Shown: positions 8,618-17,606, counted from the first letter of the stretch. The stretch is 64,000 bases of DNA from Pedobacter sp. (GCA_008015505.1 SSFR01000019.1:22006-86005), one strand, 5' to 3'. Notes: generated from the letters alone by a model not told the origin. Numbers and translations are program-made.

Positions 8618-9549
8618 ACGTACTGTTTTTAGGCGGAGCCAAGCGAGTTTCATTGGCAGAACTATTCATCAAAGCAGGAGAAAAGCATGGAAAAAATATT
8701 TCTATATTTTCCTATGAATTAGATCCATTTGTTCCCATTGCTTCAATAGGTAAAGTTGTTATAGGATTAAAATGGCATGACGCAAATATTATAAATCATT
8801 TGAGTGAAATAGTTAAAGAACACCATATACACATCATCCTACCCTTTGTAGATGGTGCAACATTAATAGCGGCACGATTGAAAGAGATGCTAAAAGATAT
8901 TTTTATCCCTGTGTCTAGTGAAGCTACCTGTACTATCATGTTCGATAAGGTCACATCCAACCAATGGTTCCAAAAACATCAAATTCCAGTTCCAGGTAAT
9001 GACGGAAAATATCCTCTGATTGCCAAACCCCGTAAAGGATCAGCTTCCAAAGGTTTGGTCATTATTTCTAACAAAGAAGACTTGAATAACTTTCAGCTCA
9101 ACTTTGATGAAAAAGATTTTTTAATTCAAAACTATTTGACCGCCGACGAATACACTGTAGATGCTTATGTCTCAAAAGAAGGAAAAGTATTATCGGCTGT
9201 TCCCCGCAAGCGAATAGAAGTAACCTCTGGGGAGGCAACTAAATCGGTTACAGTTAAAGATCAAGAGATTATTAATTTGTCTAAACATATTTTGTCACTT
9301 GCTGATTTTCAAGGCCCAATTACCCTGCAGTTCCTTCGGGAAAAGAAAACAAATAACTTATATATGATGGAAATCAATCCGCGATTTGGAGGGGGGGTTA
9401 CCACTTCAATTAGAGCTGGAGCTGATTCTACCCAAATGTTACTAAGCGAATATTTACAAAAGCCCCTAAAAGTCATCGACGATTGGGAAGAAAATCTAAT
9501 CATGACCAGAGCCTTTAGAGAATTCTTTTATCATGCAAATAATCATTGA
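8602..9549 (+). CDS. ATP-grasp ligase in nonulosonic acid cluster
   Basis: 315 residues of CarB-like ATP-grasp fold: N-terminal Rossmann-like lobe (INVLFLGGAKRVSLAE), then the ATP-grasp core with IAKPRKGSASKGL (glycine-rich ATP loop) and YMMEINPRFGGGVT (Mg-binding Glu/Asn). Such enzymes join a carboxylate to an amine, thiol or other group. It overlaps LegC by 16 bases and the HAD gene by 17, so all belong to one operon. The substrate is unknown. It occupies the place where an acetyltransferase (LegH) would be expected, so it might acylate the 4-amino group with an amino acid; that is inference. Confidence 0.8.
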   Translation: MSNKINVLFLGGAKRVSLAELFIKAGEKHGKNISIFSYELDPFVPIASIGKVVIGLKWHDANIINHLSEIVKEHHIHIILPFVDGATLIAARLKEMLKDIFIPVSSEATCTIMFDKVTSNQWFQKHQIPVPGNDGKYPLIAKPRKGSASKGLVIISNKEDLNNFQLNFDEKDFLIQNYLTADEYTVDAYVSKEGKVLSAVPRKRIEVTSGEATKSVTVKDQEIINLSKHILSLADFQGPITLQFLREKKTNNLYMMEINPRFGGGVTTSIRAGADSTQMLLSEYLQKPLKVIDDWEENLIMTRAFREFFYHANNH

Positions 9550-9838
9550 TCTGGATGGTACTATATGTACCGAAGAGAAAACCTACAGTCGTAGTTTGGC
9601 CAAACTCAACGAAGGTGCCAAAGAAAATATAAACGCTTTGTATGAACAAGGGCATACGATCATTATTTATTCTGCCCGAACTTGGATGGAGTTCGAAATG
9701 ACTACTCATTGGCTTAAAACCAATGAAATTAAATATCACCAATTAATTTTGGGAAAACCTATAGGAGATGTATGGATAGATGACCGAGCCATTTCATTTA
9801 AGGGTTGGGATCAAGTTATGAATGAGCTAAAAATATAG
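9533..9838 (+). CDS. Small HAD-superfamily phosphatase-like protein
   Basis: 101 residues beginning MQIIIDLDGTICTEE, the HAD motif I (DxDGT) with nucleophile and acid/base aspartates. YSARTWMEFEMT is motif II (Ser/Thr position), K75-like GKPIGDVWIDDRA gives motif III Lys and motif IV DD. All four motifs are present with no cap domain, so it is a minimal HAD enzyme of the kind often found in capsule clusters. It could be the sugar-acid 9-phosphate phosphatase or act on another intermediate. It overlaps the ATP-grasp gene by 17 bases. Confidence 0.75.
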   Translation: MQIIIDLDGTICTEEKTYSRSLAKLNEGAKENINALYEQGHTIIIYSARTWMEFEMTTHWLKTNEIKYHQLILGKPIGDVWIDDRAISFKGWDQVMNELKI

Positions 9839-9852
9839 AAAAACAACTTTTG

Positions 9853-10878
9853 ATGACAAATAACAAAGTACTAATCATAGCCGAAGCAGGTGTAAATCAT
9901 AATGGAAATTATGACTTAGCTATTCAAATGATAGATATAGCTAAAGAAGCTGGTGTAGATGTGATCAAATTCCAAACAGCCATACCGGAGCTGGTCATGT
10001 CGGCACATACTGAAAAAGCCGCTTATCAAAAGGTAAACACAGGTGAAGGAGAGTCCCAGTTAGAGATGTCAAAAAGAATTCATCTTCCATTATCTGCGTA
10101 TGCTGATTTAAAAAAATATTGCGAACAAAAAAAAATTCAATTTTTATCCACTCCCTTTGATTTACCTTCTGTAGAATTACTTTTTGAATTAGGGCAGCCT
10201 ATATTTAAAATTCCCTCCGGTGAAATCACCAATTTACCTTATTTGCGTCAAATAGGCTCATACAAAAAACAAATCATACTTTCTACTGGTATGGCCATAA
10301 TACCTGAAATTGCCCAAGCAATACATCTCCTAGTAGAAGCAGGAACCCCAAAAGAGAATATCACGGTGCTGCACTGTACTACTGACTACCCAACTTCTAT
10401 GGAGGATGTGAATTTACGTGCTATGCTAACCATAAAGAATGAATTAAATGTAAAGGTTGGATACTCAGATCATACTCTAGGTATAGAAATACCCATTGCA
10501 GCAGTAGCTCTGGGTGCTACCGTCATTGAAAAACATTTTACATTGAATAGAAGCATGGAAGGCCCAGACCATCAAGCAAGCTTAGAGCCTCATGAACTAA
10601 AGATTATGGTCCAAGCAATTAGAAATGTAGAATTAGCTATGGGAACTGGGGAAAAAGTGCCAACTAAAGTAGAAATGGAGAATCGCTTAATAGTCCGAAA
10701 AAGTATTCACACTGCACGAAGTCTACCCAAAGGACATATTATCACAGAAGCCGACTTAATTATGAAAAGACCCGGGAACGGCATTAGTCCAATGCTAGTA
10801 GACAAAATTATTGGTAAAATAACTAACCAAAAATTGCTAAAAGATCATTTATTAACACCACAAGACTTAGAAGGATGA
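9853..10878 (+). CDS. neuB: N-acetylneuraminate/legionaminate synthase
   Basis: Condenses phosphoenolpyruvate with a 6-deoxy-mannosamine derivative to give the nine-carbon acid (LegI/NeuB). About 341 residues from the ATG at 9853 (a TTG one codon upstream is less likely). TIM barrel: EAGVNHNGNYDLA, DVIKFQTA, FKIPSGEITNLPYL, STGMA, LHCTTDYPT, GYSDHTLG, IEKHFTLNRSMEGPDHQAS. The C-terminal antifreeze/SAF domain begins near residue 290 (RKSIHTARSLPKGHIITEADL). It overlaps the next gene by four bases (ATGA). Confidence 0.95.
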   Translation: MTNNKVLIIAEAGVNHNGNYDLAIQMIDIAKEAGVDVIKFQTAIPELVMSAHTEKAAYQKVNTGEGESQLEMSKRIHLPLSAYADLKKYCEQKKIQFLSTPFDLPSVELLFELGQPIFKIPSGEITNLPYLRQIGSYKKQIILSTGMAIIPEIAQAIHLLVEAGTPKENITVLHCTTDYPTSMEDVNLRAMLTIKNELNVKVGYSDHTLGIEIPIAAVALGATVIEKHFTLNRSMEGPDHQASLEPHELKIMVQAIRNVELAMGTGEKVPTKVEMENRLIVRKSIHTARSLPKGHIITEADLIMKRPGNGISPMLVDKIIGKITNQKLLKDHLLTPQDLEG

Positions 10879-12086
10879 TTCATCGAAAAATATGTGTTAT
10901 CACTGGCACAAGGGCTGAGTATGGTATACTATATTGGACTATTAAAGAATTAAAAAACTCACAAAATATTGACTTGCAAATCATAGCAACCGGAACCCAC
11001 TTATCTCCTGAGTTTGGCCTAACCTATAAAGAAATCGAAGAAGATGGGTTTTTCATTAATAAAAAGATAGAAATAGTTTTATCCTCAGATACCCCCATAG
11101 GTATCTCAAAATCTATGGGTTTAGGTCTTATCAGCTTTGCAGAGGCTTTCGATGATTTAAAACCAGATATCATCTTAATTCTAGGTGATCGATATGAGAT
11201 GCTTGCTGCAGCATCTGCGGCAATGGTCTCTCGAATTCCCATTGCACATTGCCATGGAGGTGAGGCCACAGAAGGAGTAATAGATGAAGCAATAAGGCAT
11301 TCTATTACCAAAATGTCTCATATTCACTTTGCTGCAACTAATATATACCGGGACAAAATTATACAACTAGGCGAACAACCACAAAATGTATTTAATGTTG
11401 GTGGGCTGGGTGTAGAAAACACTCAAAGATTGTCACTACTTAAGAGAGAAGAACTCGAAAATAGTATAAACTTTAAATTGGGCCGCTATAATATACTAGT
11501 CACTTTTCATCCAGTAACTCTTGATGCACAATCTTCCGGGGTACAAATAGAAGCATTACTGCTAGCATTAAATGAATTTCCAGAGTTAAATATTATTTTC
11601 ACTATGCCTAACTCAGATACAGATAGTCGGATCATTATTAGTAGAATAAATGATTTTGTATCTAAAAACCCATCAAAACGTACTCTTTATAGTTCATTGG
11701 GCAAACTTCGTTATCTATCTGCCTTACAATTCATGGACTTTGTCATAGGCAACTCCTCTAGTGGATTAGCTGAAGTACCATCTTTCAAGATTCCAACAAT
11801 CAATATCGGAGACCGACAGAAAGGTAGACTTAAATCAACATCCGTAATTGATTGTGCTCCACAGTTTGACTCTATTAAAGCTGCTATTAAAAAAGCTATG
11901 AGTAGCGAATTTAAAAAACTAGCAAACTCTACTATCAATCCTTATGGTGATGGCATGGCCTCAAAAAAAATCGTAGATATTTTATCTAAAATAAATATTG
12001 AAGATATACTCAAAAAAAGGTTCTATGACATAAAAATGGATCACAACAGCTCAATTAATAACACTACAAAAGAAGTTATTATTTAG
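10875..12086 (+). CDS. neuC: Hydrolysing UDP-GlcNAc-type 2-epimerase
   Basis: LegG/NeuC-type enzyme that removes the nucleotide and inverts C2, feeding NeuB. 403 residues with the NeuC pattern VITGTRAEYGILYW, IATGTHLSPEFGLT, LGDRYEMLAAASAA, IAHCHGGEATEGVIDEAIRHSITKMSHIHF, FHPVT and GNSSSGLAEVPSFK; all active-site motifs are present. Its start overlaps the neuB stop by four bases. The C-terminal 25 residues (after FYDIKMDH) are AT-rich and unlike relatives, and the cluster is interrupted straight after it by about 700 bases of poorly coding DNA. Confidence 0.94.
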   Translation: MIHRKICVITGTRAEYGILYWTIKELKNSQNIDLQIIATGTHLSPEFGLTYKEIEEDGFFINKKIEIVLSSDTPIGISKSMGLGLISFAEAFDDLKPDIILILGDRYEMLAAASAAMVSRIPIAHCHGGEATEGVIDEAIRHSITKMSHIHFAATNIYRDKIIQLGEQPQNVFNVGGLGVENTQRLSLLKREELENSINFKLGRYNILVTFHPVTLDAQSSGVQIEALLLALNEFPELNIIFTMPNSDTDSRIIISRINDFVSKNPSKRTLYSSLGKLRYLSALQFMDFVIGNSSSGLAEVPSFKIPTINIGDRQKGRLKSTSVIDCAPQFDSIKAAIKKAMSSEFKKLANSTINPYGDGMASKKIVDILSKINIEDILKKRFYDIKMDHNSSINNTTKEVII

Positions 12087-12568
12087 CCTTGCTTTACTCA
12101 AAATCTTATATCCACTAATAAAAAAACACCATGATTTAAAGATGCTTCAAAAAATTCTAAATGAATAACACTAAAGAGGCTGTTTAAAGTTTAGACAGCC
12201 TGTTACAGCTCAAATAGACCCATATCCTATCTAAGAAATAAATCCCATAGCTCTATATAGAGGGCGTCCATAAAAATATCGAATGAATAAAGTATACCCC
12301 AAGTAACCTAAAGGTTATTTTTAAGTTTTATGTATATGTATATGACAATTTTATTCAATGAAAAAATTGACTTTATGTAGGCGCTCACATAGATTACATG
12401 TCCAAATGTATCAAAATATGGACATCTACTATCTCCTCTGAAAAGATTCCGCAAAATATTGAGCCCGGAAAAGCATTAAGTATTAATGAGTCAACCCGAT
12501 CTATTTTGGAGGTGATTTAAAGTTTTTGATTTATTCTTACTATATCGAAGAAACGAGTTGTTTAAAAC
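12087..12568. other. Non-coding gap inside the sugar cluster, probable insertion scar
   Basis: Nearly 500 bases without a convincing gene in an otherwise tightly packed operon. It holds a short hairpin at 12178-12200 (GGCTGT / ACAGCC) that could terminate transcription after neuC, a second dyad TGTCCA...TGGACA near 12403-12428, and a stop-free stretch at about 12372-12520 ending in ILEVI* that may be the remains of a coding sequence. The gap looks like a site of past insertion and deletion. Confidence 0.55.
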
Positions 12569-12682
12569 ATGAATAAAAACGAAAAAATGCGCTCATTTTT
12601 AACAAAAAACTTCCCCTTCTACTTTGGAGACAGCTGGAGTGAGGCTATAGATGCGTGCGATATTAAAGTTTTAAATCACCTC
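12509..12682. repeat. Inverted repeats GAGGTGATTTAAA bounding 174 bases
   Basis: GAGGTGATTTAAAGTTT at 12509-12525 is matched in inverted orientation by AAAGTTTTAAATCACCTC at 12665-12682. The arms lie 139 bases apart and bound a short AT-rich segment. No transposase fragment lies between them and no target-site duplication is visible, so a small MITE-like element or IS remnant is possible but unproven. Confidence 0.45.
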
Positions 12683-12832
12683 ATATTCTATTTCAAGAGG
12701 CCTGTCAAAGAAACTAGTATTTTTTGGGCAGCTATTAAACCTGTCACCATCCGCAGAAATTTTGCCAAATTACTCACTTCAAAACACTGCCCTTATGAAA
12801 AACAACACTATAATTATATCGTCACATCCTGA
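12569..12832 (+). CDS. Hypothetical short reading frame in cluster gap
   Basis: 87 residues (MNKNEKMRSFLTKNF...), starting within the inverted-repeat segment and overlapping the PIG-L start by 38 bases in another frame. The stretch NFPFYFGDSWSEAIDAC faintly recalls the core of barstar-like inhibitors, but the rest does not follow that fold and the resemblance may be chance. It may also be junk between two operon halves. No function is proposed. Confidence 0.2.
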   Translation: MNKNEKMRSFLTKNFPFYFGDSWSEAIDACDIKVLNHLIFYFKRPVKETSIFWAAIKPVTIRRNFAKLLTSKHCPYEKQHYNYIVTS

Positions 12833-13459
12833 CGACGAAAGCTTAGGCTGTGGAGATACTCTTCTAAAGCACCATGCCCATTATTGGTTGATCATACCTA
12901 ACGTATTGGCTGAAGATGGGTATTCCAAAGAGTGGCGTATTAACTCCAGACAAATAGAAATTGGTGCAGTAGCTAGTCACCTTGGAGTTAAAAAGGTATT
13001 CAAGTTAGACTACCCAACTATGAAACTGAGCTCAAGTTCCCTACAAACCTTGATACCCAAAATATCGAGTATTTTCTATGAAACTAAACCCAGTACCGTT
13101 TACTTGTTAAACAGATCTGATGCACATTCAGATCATCGTACTACATTTGAAGCAGCGATGGCTTGTACTAAATCACTCCAGATATCATTTTATCAAAAAA
13201 GTCTCAGTGTACGAGTGTATATCTGAAACTGAATTTACTCCAGCATTGCCAAAAAATGAACATATTCTAACCTATTTTGTGAATATTTCCCCATTCCTGA
13301 AAAAGAAACTAGAGATTATGAAAGTGTATCCCTCTAAACTTAGAAACCATCCTTTTCCAAGGAATCTAAAAAACATAGAGATTAGCCACATTTAGAGGAG
13401 CATCAGTTGAAGTAGAATATGCTGAAGCATTCCGGCTCATTAAATACATCGACAAATGA
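12795..13459 (+). pseudogene. PIG-L/LmbE-family deacetylase broken by two frameshifts
   Basis: Frame 1 starts at 12795 with MKNNTIIISSHPDDESLGCGDT, carrying the zinc-binding AHPDD-type motif, and NRSDAHSDHRTTFEA, the second metal motif. Homology jumps to a second frame near 13190-13203, at a run of A (TATCAAAAAAG), continuing HFIKKVSVYECISETEFTPA to RNLKNIE. It then shifts again near 13378-13384 into a third frame, LATFRGASVEVEYAEAFRLI, ending at 13459. The final TGA overlaps the ATG of the next gene as expected for the original operon. Intact relatives deacetylate N-acetyl sugars in comparable clusters. Two independent lesions make sequencing error unlikely. Confidence 0.85.
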
Positions 13460-14499
13460 ATAATTATAGCAAACATTCAATTACTACTCAAAGTCCAATA
13501 AAAGAAGCCCTAGTAAAGTTAAATGAACTGGCCGCAGATGCCATTATTTTTGTTGTAAACTCGGAAGGTAGGCTATTGGGATCCCTTACCGATGGTGATG
13601 TACGAAGAGGCTTATTAAATGGATTAGACTTAGACAGCCCTGTTGACCATTTTATTCAGCAAAATCCCAAATTTATTCAACAAGATAACTACACCATTCA
13701 CCAAATTATCGAATATAAACGAAATGCATTTAGGATACTACCAGTGGTCAATAAAGAACATGTCGTAACCAATGTAATCAACTTTCGTTTTCTTAAATCA
13801 TATTTACCTGTAGATGCAGTCATTATGGCTGGAGGAAGAGGAGAGCGCCTGAAACCACTAACGGATGTCCTACCTAAACCACTATTAAAAGTAGGTGACA
13901 AGCCTATTATTCAGCATAACATTGATCGTCTAACCAGCTTTGGAATCAACAATTTATGGATATCACTTAGATACCTAAGTGACCAAATAAAAGACTATAT
14001 AGGTAAAAACAATCATGAAATAAATGTCCAATATATTAACGAAGATCAGCCATTAGGTACAGCCGGCTCAATAGCACTGATCCCCGAGTTTAGTCACGAC
14101 TACATCCTATTGATGAATTCAGATATTTTAACTAATCTGGATTATGAACAATTTTTTATCGATTTCATAGAGTCAGACGCTGATTTTTCCGTAGCCACAG
14201 TTCCCTATCATATCAATGTACCATATGCCATTTTAGAAACAAATGAAAATACAATCATAAGTTTTAGGGAGAAACCCACCTACACCTATTTCGCCAATGC
14301 AGGCATCTATCTGATGAAGAAGGAGGTAGTCAAACTAATCCCTAAAAATACTTTTTTCAATGCGACCGATTTAATCGAGCTTTTAATTACTAGATGCAAA
14401 AAGGTGATCTCTCATTCAATGACAAACTATTGGCTAGATATTGGCAAACATGAAGATTTAGCCAAGGCACAGGAAGATATCAAGCACTTAGATTTATGA
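13456..14499 (+). CDS. CBS-domain sugar-1-phosphate nucleotidyltransferase (PtmE-like)
   Basis: Two CBS motifs (residues about 1-115, with LLGSLTDGDVRRGLL and RILPVVN) precede a nucleotidyltransferase domain starting VDAVIMAGGRGERLKPLTDVLPKPLLKVGDKP, the signature of NTP transferases. DADFSVATVPY, NAGIYLMKKEVV and WLDIGKHEDLAKAQED follow. The 347-residue CBS-NTP layout is that of PtmE, a glucosamine-1-phosphate guanylyltransferase that supplies the GDP sugar for the legionaminic pathway in Campylobacter. This context favours the GDP route. It overlaps both neighbours by four bases (ATGA). Confidence 0.88.
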   Translation: MNNYSKHSITTQSPIKEALVKLNELAADAIIFVVNSEGRLLGSLTDGDVRRGLLNGLDLDSPVDHFIQQNPKFIQQDNYTIHQIIEYKRNAFRILPVVNKEHVVTNVINFRFLKSYLPVDAVIMAGGRGERLKPLTDVLPKPLLKVGDKPIIQHNIDRLTSFGINNLWISLRYLSDQIKDYIGKNNHEINVQYINEDQPLGTAGSIALIPEFSHDYILLMNSDILTNLDYEQFFIDFIESDADFSVATVPYHINVPYAILETNENTIISFREKPTYTYFANAGIYLMKKEVVKLIPKNTFFNATDLIELLITRCKKVISHSMTNYWLDIGKHEDLAKAQEDIKHLDL

Positions 14500-15200
14500 A
14501 ATCATTATTCTTGATCCCAGCAAGGGGTGGCTCTAAAGGATTTCCTAAAAAAAATACAGCACTTTTAGCAGGCATTCCCCTAATACACTACTCGATTGCC
14601 TTTGCTAGATGCTTTACGACCGATGCACATATCTGTGTTTCATCAGATAGTGAAGAAATTATTGCTTGCGCTAATCAAATTGGGCTACATGTGCCTTTTG
14701 TAAGACCTCAAGAATTAGCCACAGACACTTCTCCAACATATGATTCTATACTTCATGCCATTCAGTTTTATCAAAATCAAGGGCAAGTATACGACACCCT
14801 AGTTTTGCTACAACCCACTAGTCCCTTCAGAAGAACTGAATTCTTAAAAGAGGCCTTCTTAGCTTATAATAATACCCTAGACATGGTAGTGTCAGTGGTA
14901 GAATCCCATGCCAACCCCTATTTCAATCTATTTGAAGAAAACCATTCAGGATTTTTATTCAAATCTAAAAGTACAAATGCCACCAGAAGACAGGATTGCC
15001 CAATAGTTTATCAGTATAATGGTTCTATCTACGTGATGAATACGCAATCACTTAAGAAAGAAAGTCCCAATCAATTTAGTCAAGTGATAAAATATGCGAT
15101 GCCACCAGCATATTCAGTGGATATAGACAGCAAGTTTGACTTCGACTTTTGTACCTACCTGCTCGAAAAACGATCTGTTCAACTAGACTTTAACATATAA
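14496..15200 (+). CDS. neuA: CMP-nonulosonic acid cytidylyltransferase
   Basis: Activates the nonulosonic acid with CTP (NeuA/LegF). 234 residues: LIPARGGSKGFPKKNTALLAGIPLIHYSI is the CMP-sugar synthetase signature with the CTP-binding Arg and Lys; SSDSEEI, RPQELATDTSPTYDSI and LQPTSPFR are conserved. IYQYNGSIYVMN and VDIDSKFDFDF (metal-binding aspartates) complete the fold. Translation is coupled to the upstream PtmE-like gene by an ATGA overlap. This is the last clearly nonulosonate-specific gene. Confidence 0.94.
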   Translation: MKSLFLIPARGGSKGFPKKNTALLAGIPLIHYSIAFARCFTTDAHICVSSDSEEIIACANQIGLHVPFVRPQELATDTSPTYDSILHAIQFYQNQGQVYDTLVLLQPTSPFRRTEFLKEAFLAYNNTLDMVVSVVESHANPYFNLFEENHSGFLFKSKSTNATRRQDCPIVYQYNGSIYVMNTQSLKKESPNQFSQVIKYAMPPAYSVDIDSKFDFDFCTYLLEKRSVQLDFNI

Positions 15201-15202
15201 CC

Positions 15203-16084
15203 ATGTCCAGCCAAATAAGGAAATACATCAATAGTATCGTCAACCTCATTTCTTTATCCAGCTCATTGCTCTTGCAGGTCTTTGTTCTAAATAAAAGACT
15301 GAGTTACTCCACCAAGAACCAAATCAAGGATTGTCTCATTATAGGCAACGGCCCCTCTTTTAAAAAGTTATATGAAGATAAACCTAACTTTTTCTACAAT
15401 AAAGACTTAGTTTGCGTAAACCACTTCCCTAAAACTGATTTCTTTGAAAAACTAAAGCCCCAATACTGGGTATTGCGCGATAGTGCTTTCTGGAAGCTTA
15501 CACACCAACAAATAATAGAAGAAACCTTAGAAGCCGCCGTAACAAAAACAACATGGCCCTTAACACTACTTATTCCAGCACTAGCTATTAGACATGTTCA
15601 TTTCATGAATAAAATAAAAGCAAACAAAAATATCCGCCTCGTCTTCTATAATCCCATTGCTATTCCATATATCAAATGGTTGTCAAATAAACTATACAAG
15701 TGGAACCTGGCAATGCCTTACTGCAGAAATGTAATTGGTGCTGCCATTTACACGATGATTAACAAGGGCTATTCACCTATTTATTTAACCGGTGTAGAGA
15801 GTAATTTTCATACTAATCTTATCGTAACCCCTAACAATGACTTCGGCATGTACGATGTACATTTTTATGATAAGAATAAAGAAGGTTCCTTCAAATCATT
15901 TAAAGAAATTTATACACATAAACCTGATCGTTACTATGTCTATGAAGAATTCTACTCATTATACTTATGCTTTAAAATGTATGTCATAATTCAACAATAT
16001 GCTTACTCCCAGAAGGCAATTATACAAAACACAACACTTGATTCATTCATAGACGCATTTCCAAAAATAAAAATCACACCTTAA
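15203..16084 (+). CDS. Putative nonulosonic acid transferase (GT42/CstII-like fold)
   Basis: 293 residues starting two bases after neuA. CLIIGNGPSFKKLYED near residue 47 matches the nucleotide-binding IxGNGPSL of CstII-type sialyltransferases and Maf-like proteins; RNVIGAAIYTMINKGYSPIYLTGVESNF resembles the second conserved block of CstII (a Gly/Ala helix followed by IYLxGxD). The N-terminus (about residues 12-30) is hydrophobic, perhaps a membrane anchor. A transferase for the CMP sugar made by the preceding genes is the natural reading, but overall similarity is low. Confidence 0.5.
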   Translation: MSSQIRKYINSIVNLISLSSSLLLQVFVLNKRLSYSTKNQIKDCLIIGNGPSFKKLYEDKPNFFYNKDLVCVNHFPKTDFFEKLKPQYWVLRDSAFWKLTHQQIIEETLEAAVTKTTWPLTLLIPALAIRHVHFMNKIKANKNIRLVFYNPIAIPYIKWLSNKLYKWNLAMPYCRNVIGAAIYTMINKGYSPIYLTGVESNFHTNLIVTPNNDFGMYDVHFYDKNKEGSFKSFKEIYTHKPDRYYVYEEFYSLYLCFKMYVIIQQYAYSQKAIIQNTTLDSFIDAFPKIKITP

Positions 16085-16086
16085 GC

Positions 16087-17385
16087 ATGTTGAAACTTTT
16101 TCGGGCATTAAAAAATAGTCCCTTATTTTCCAATGCTGCCGTTTACATATTTTTTAATCTAATATTTAATCTGGTTCCGTTTATTCTAATGCCAATTTTA
16201 ACAAGAGAACTACCCCCTGCAGACTATGGATTAGTTACCATGTTTGGCATTTTTGGAAATTTTATTTTGCCTTTTGTTAGTCTAAATCTATTTGGCTCTG
16301 TTGCAATTAAAATTCATAAAAGCGATGATCAAGATGTTGACCAATACCTTTGGAATTGTATACTAATAATAAGTACTGCAGCAATAATCATATTACTTTT
16401 TTGTCTATGCTTTTCACCCTTAATACATACTTATCTAGGGCTGGGAACTATGACTATCGTAATAGGAGTAATTATGGTATTTGCCCAATCTATATACCAG
16501 TTACAGAATGCAGTACACCAAGCAAAAAGTCAAAGTATACGATATGCATTTATTGCTTCCATAGCACTAATATTTAATCTAATTCTCACCCTCATATTTG
16601 TTGTTTATCTCAAATGGGCAGGTATGGGTAGAATATATGCACAAGCTCTGTCTATGGTATTAGTAACCATCATAGCTTTATGGATATTGATACGTACTAG
16701 ATCATTAAAATTTTCGTACAATTCAGTGCACATACGAAATGGCTTAAAATTTGGTCTACCACTTATTCCACACAGTATTGGCGGCATGATTTTCTTTATT
16801 ACCGATAGAGTGATTATGAACAGATTTATAGGACTATCCGAAGTTGGAGTTTATTCAGTAGCATTTCAGTTATGTGGGGGGCTAACGCTTATTGCTAGCT
16901 CCTTCAATTTGGCTTATGCCCCTTGGCTATATAAACAGTTAAAAAGCAATAGCGATCTACAGAAAAAAGCAATAATTAAGTTTACCTACCTCTATTTTGG
17001 TGGTTTATTTGCCATAGGGGCCCTTATTTATTTTAGCATGCTTTTAGTCGTGCCATTTTTTGTTGGAGATAAATTTATTTCTGCCATTAAATATTTTCCA
17101 TGTTTATTAGTGGCTAATATCTTTGGCAGCATGTATTTTATGGTGTGTAACTACATATTTTATGCAGAAAAAACAAAATATTTAGCCTTGATCACTTTTT
17201 TATCAGCCATATTAAATATTCCATTATGTTATTTTTTATTACAATACTATGGTACTCTAGGCGTGGTATATTCATTAATTATTATTAACCTGTTGATATT
17301 CGTAGCAACCTGGTTTGCTGCACAGAAATCATATCCTATGCCTTGGTTTGATTTAGCGAAAAATAGAATCAAAGTGCATAAGTAA
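16087..17385 (+). CDS. wzx: Wzx-type oligosaccharide flippase
   Basis: Integral inner-membrane protein of 432 residues with about 12 hydrophobic segments, e.g. VYIFFNLIFNLVPFILMPIL, FILPFVSLNLFG, GVIMVFAQSIYQL, FIASIALIFNLILTLIFVVYL, plus LIPHSIGGMIFFITDRVIMNRF, a motif of the MATE/Wzx superfamily. Flips undecaprenyl-linked repeat units to the periplasm. Starts two bases after the transferase gene. Its second half is repeated, degenerate, immediately downstream (17607-18434). Confidence 0.92.
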   Translation: MLKLFRALKNSPLFSNAAVYIFFNLIFNLVPFILMPILTRELPPADYGLVTMFGIFGNFILPFVSLNLFGSVAIKIHKSDDQDVDQYLWNCILIISTAAIIILLFCLCFSPLIHTYLGLGTMTIVIGVIMVFAQSIYQLQNAVHQAKSQSIRYAFIASIALIFNLILTLIFVVYLKWAGMGRIYAQALSMVLVTIIALWILIRTRSLKFSYNSVHIRNGLKFGLPLIPHSIGGMIFFITDRVIMNRFIGLSEVGVYSVAFQLCGGLTLIASSFNLAYAPWLYKQLKSNSDLQKKAIIKFTYLYFGGLFAIGALIYFSMLLVVPFFVGDKFISAIKYFPCLLVANIFGSMYFMVCNYIFYAEKTKYLALITFLSAILNIPLCYFLLQYYGTLGVVYSLIIINLLIFVATWFAAQKSYPMPWFDLAKNRIKVHK

Positions 17386-17606
17386 CCCACCCCCTCATTT
17401 TTATATACATTCAGACTTAATAAAAACTAAAACTGGTAGTGCATTGAAATACATAATGAATTAGGGGAGATAAAACAGTAAAAACGAGCTTTGCACTTAT
17501 ATGTTTTAAACAAAACTTGATCTTACTGCATAACCAAATTCTGCCACTAGTTTACCAAAAAGTTAAATCCCGATGAAAACACAGGATAAATACTTACAGA
17601 TTCACA
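17386..17606 (+). other. Gap between wzx and its broken copy
   Basis: About 220 bases, AT-rich, with stops in all plus-strand frames. Nothing recognisable is present; it replaces the 5' half of what would have been a second flippase gene. Confidence 0.5.
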
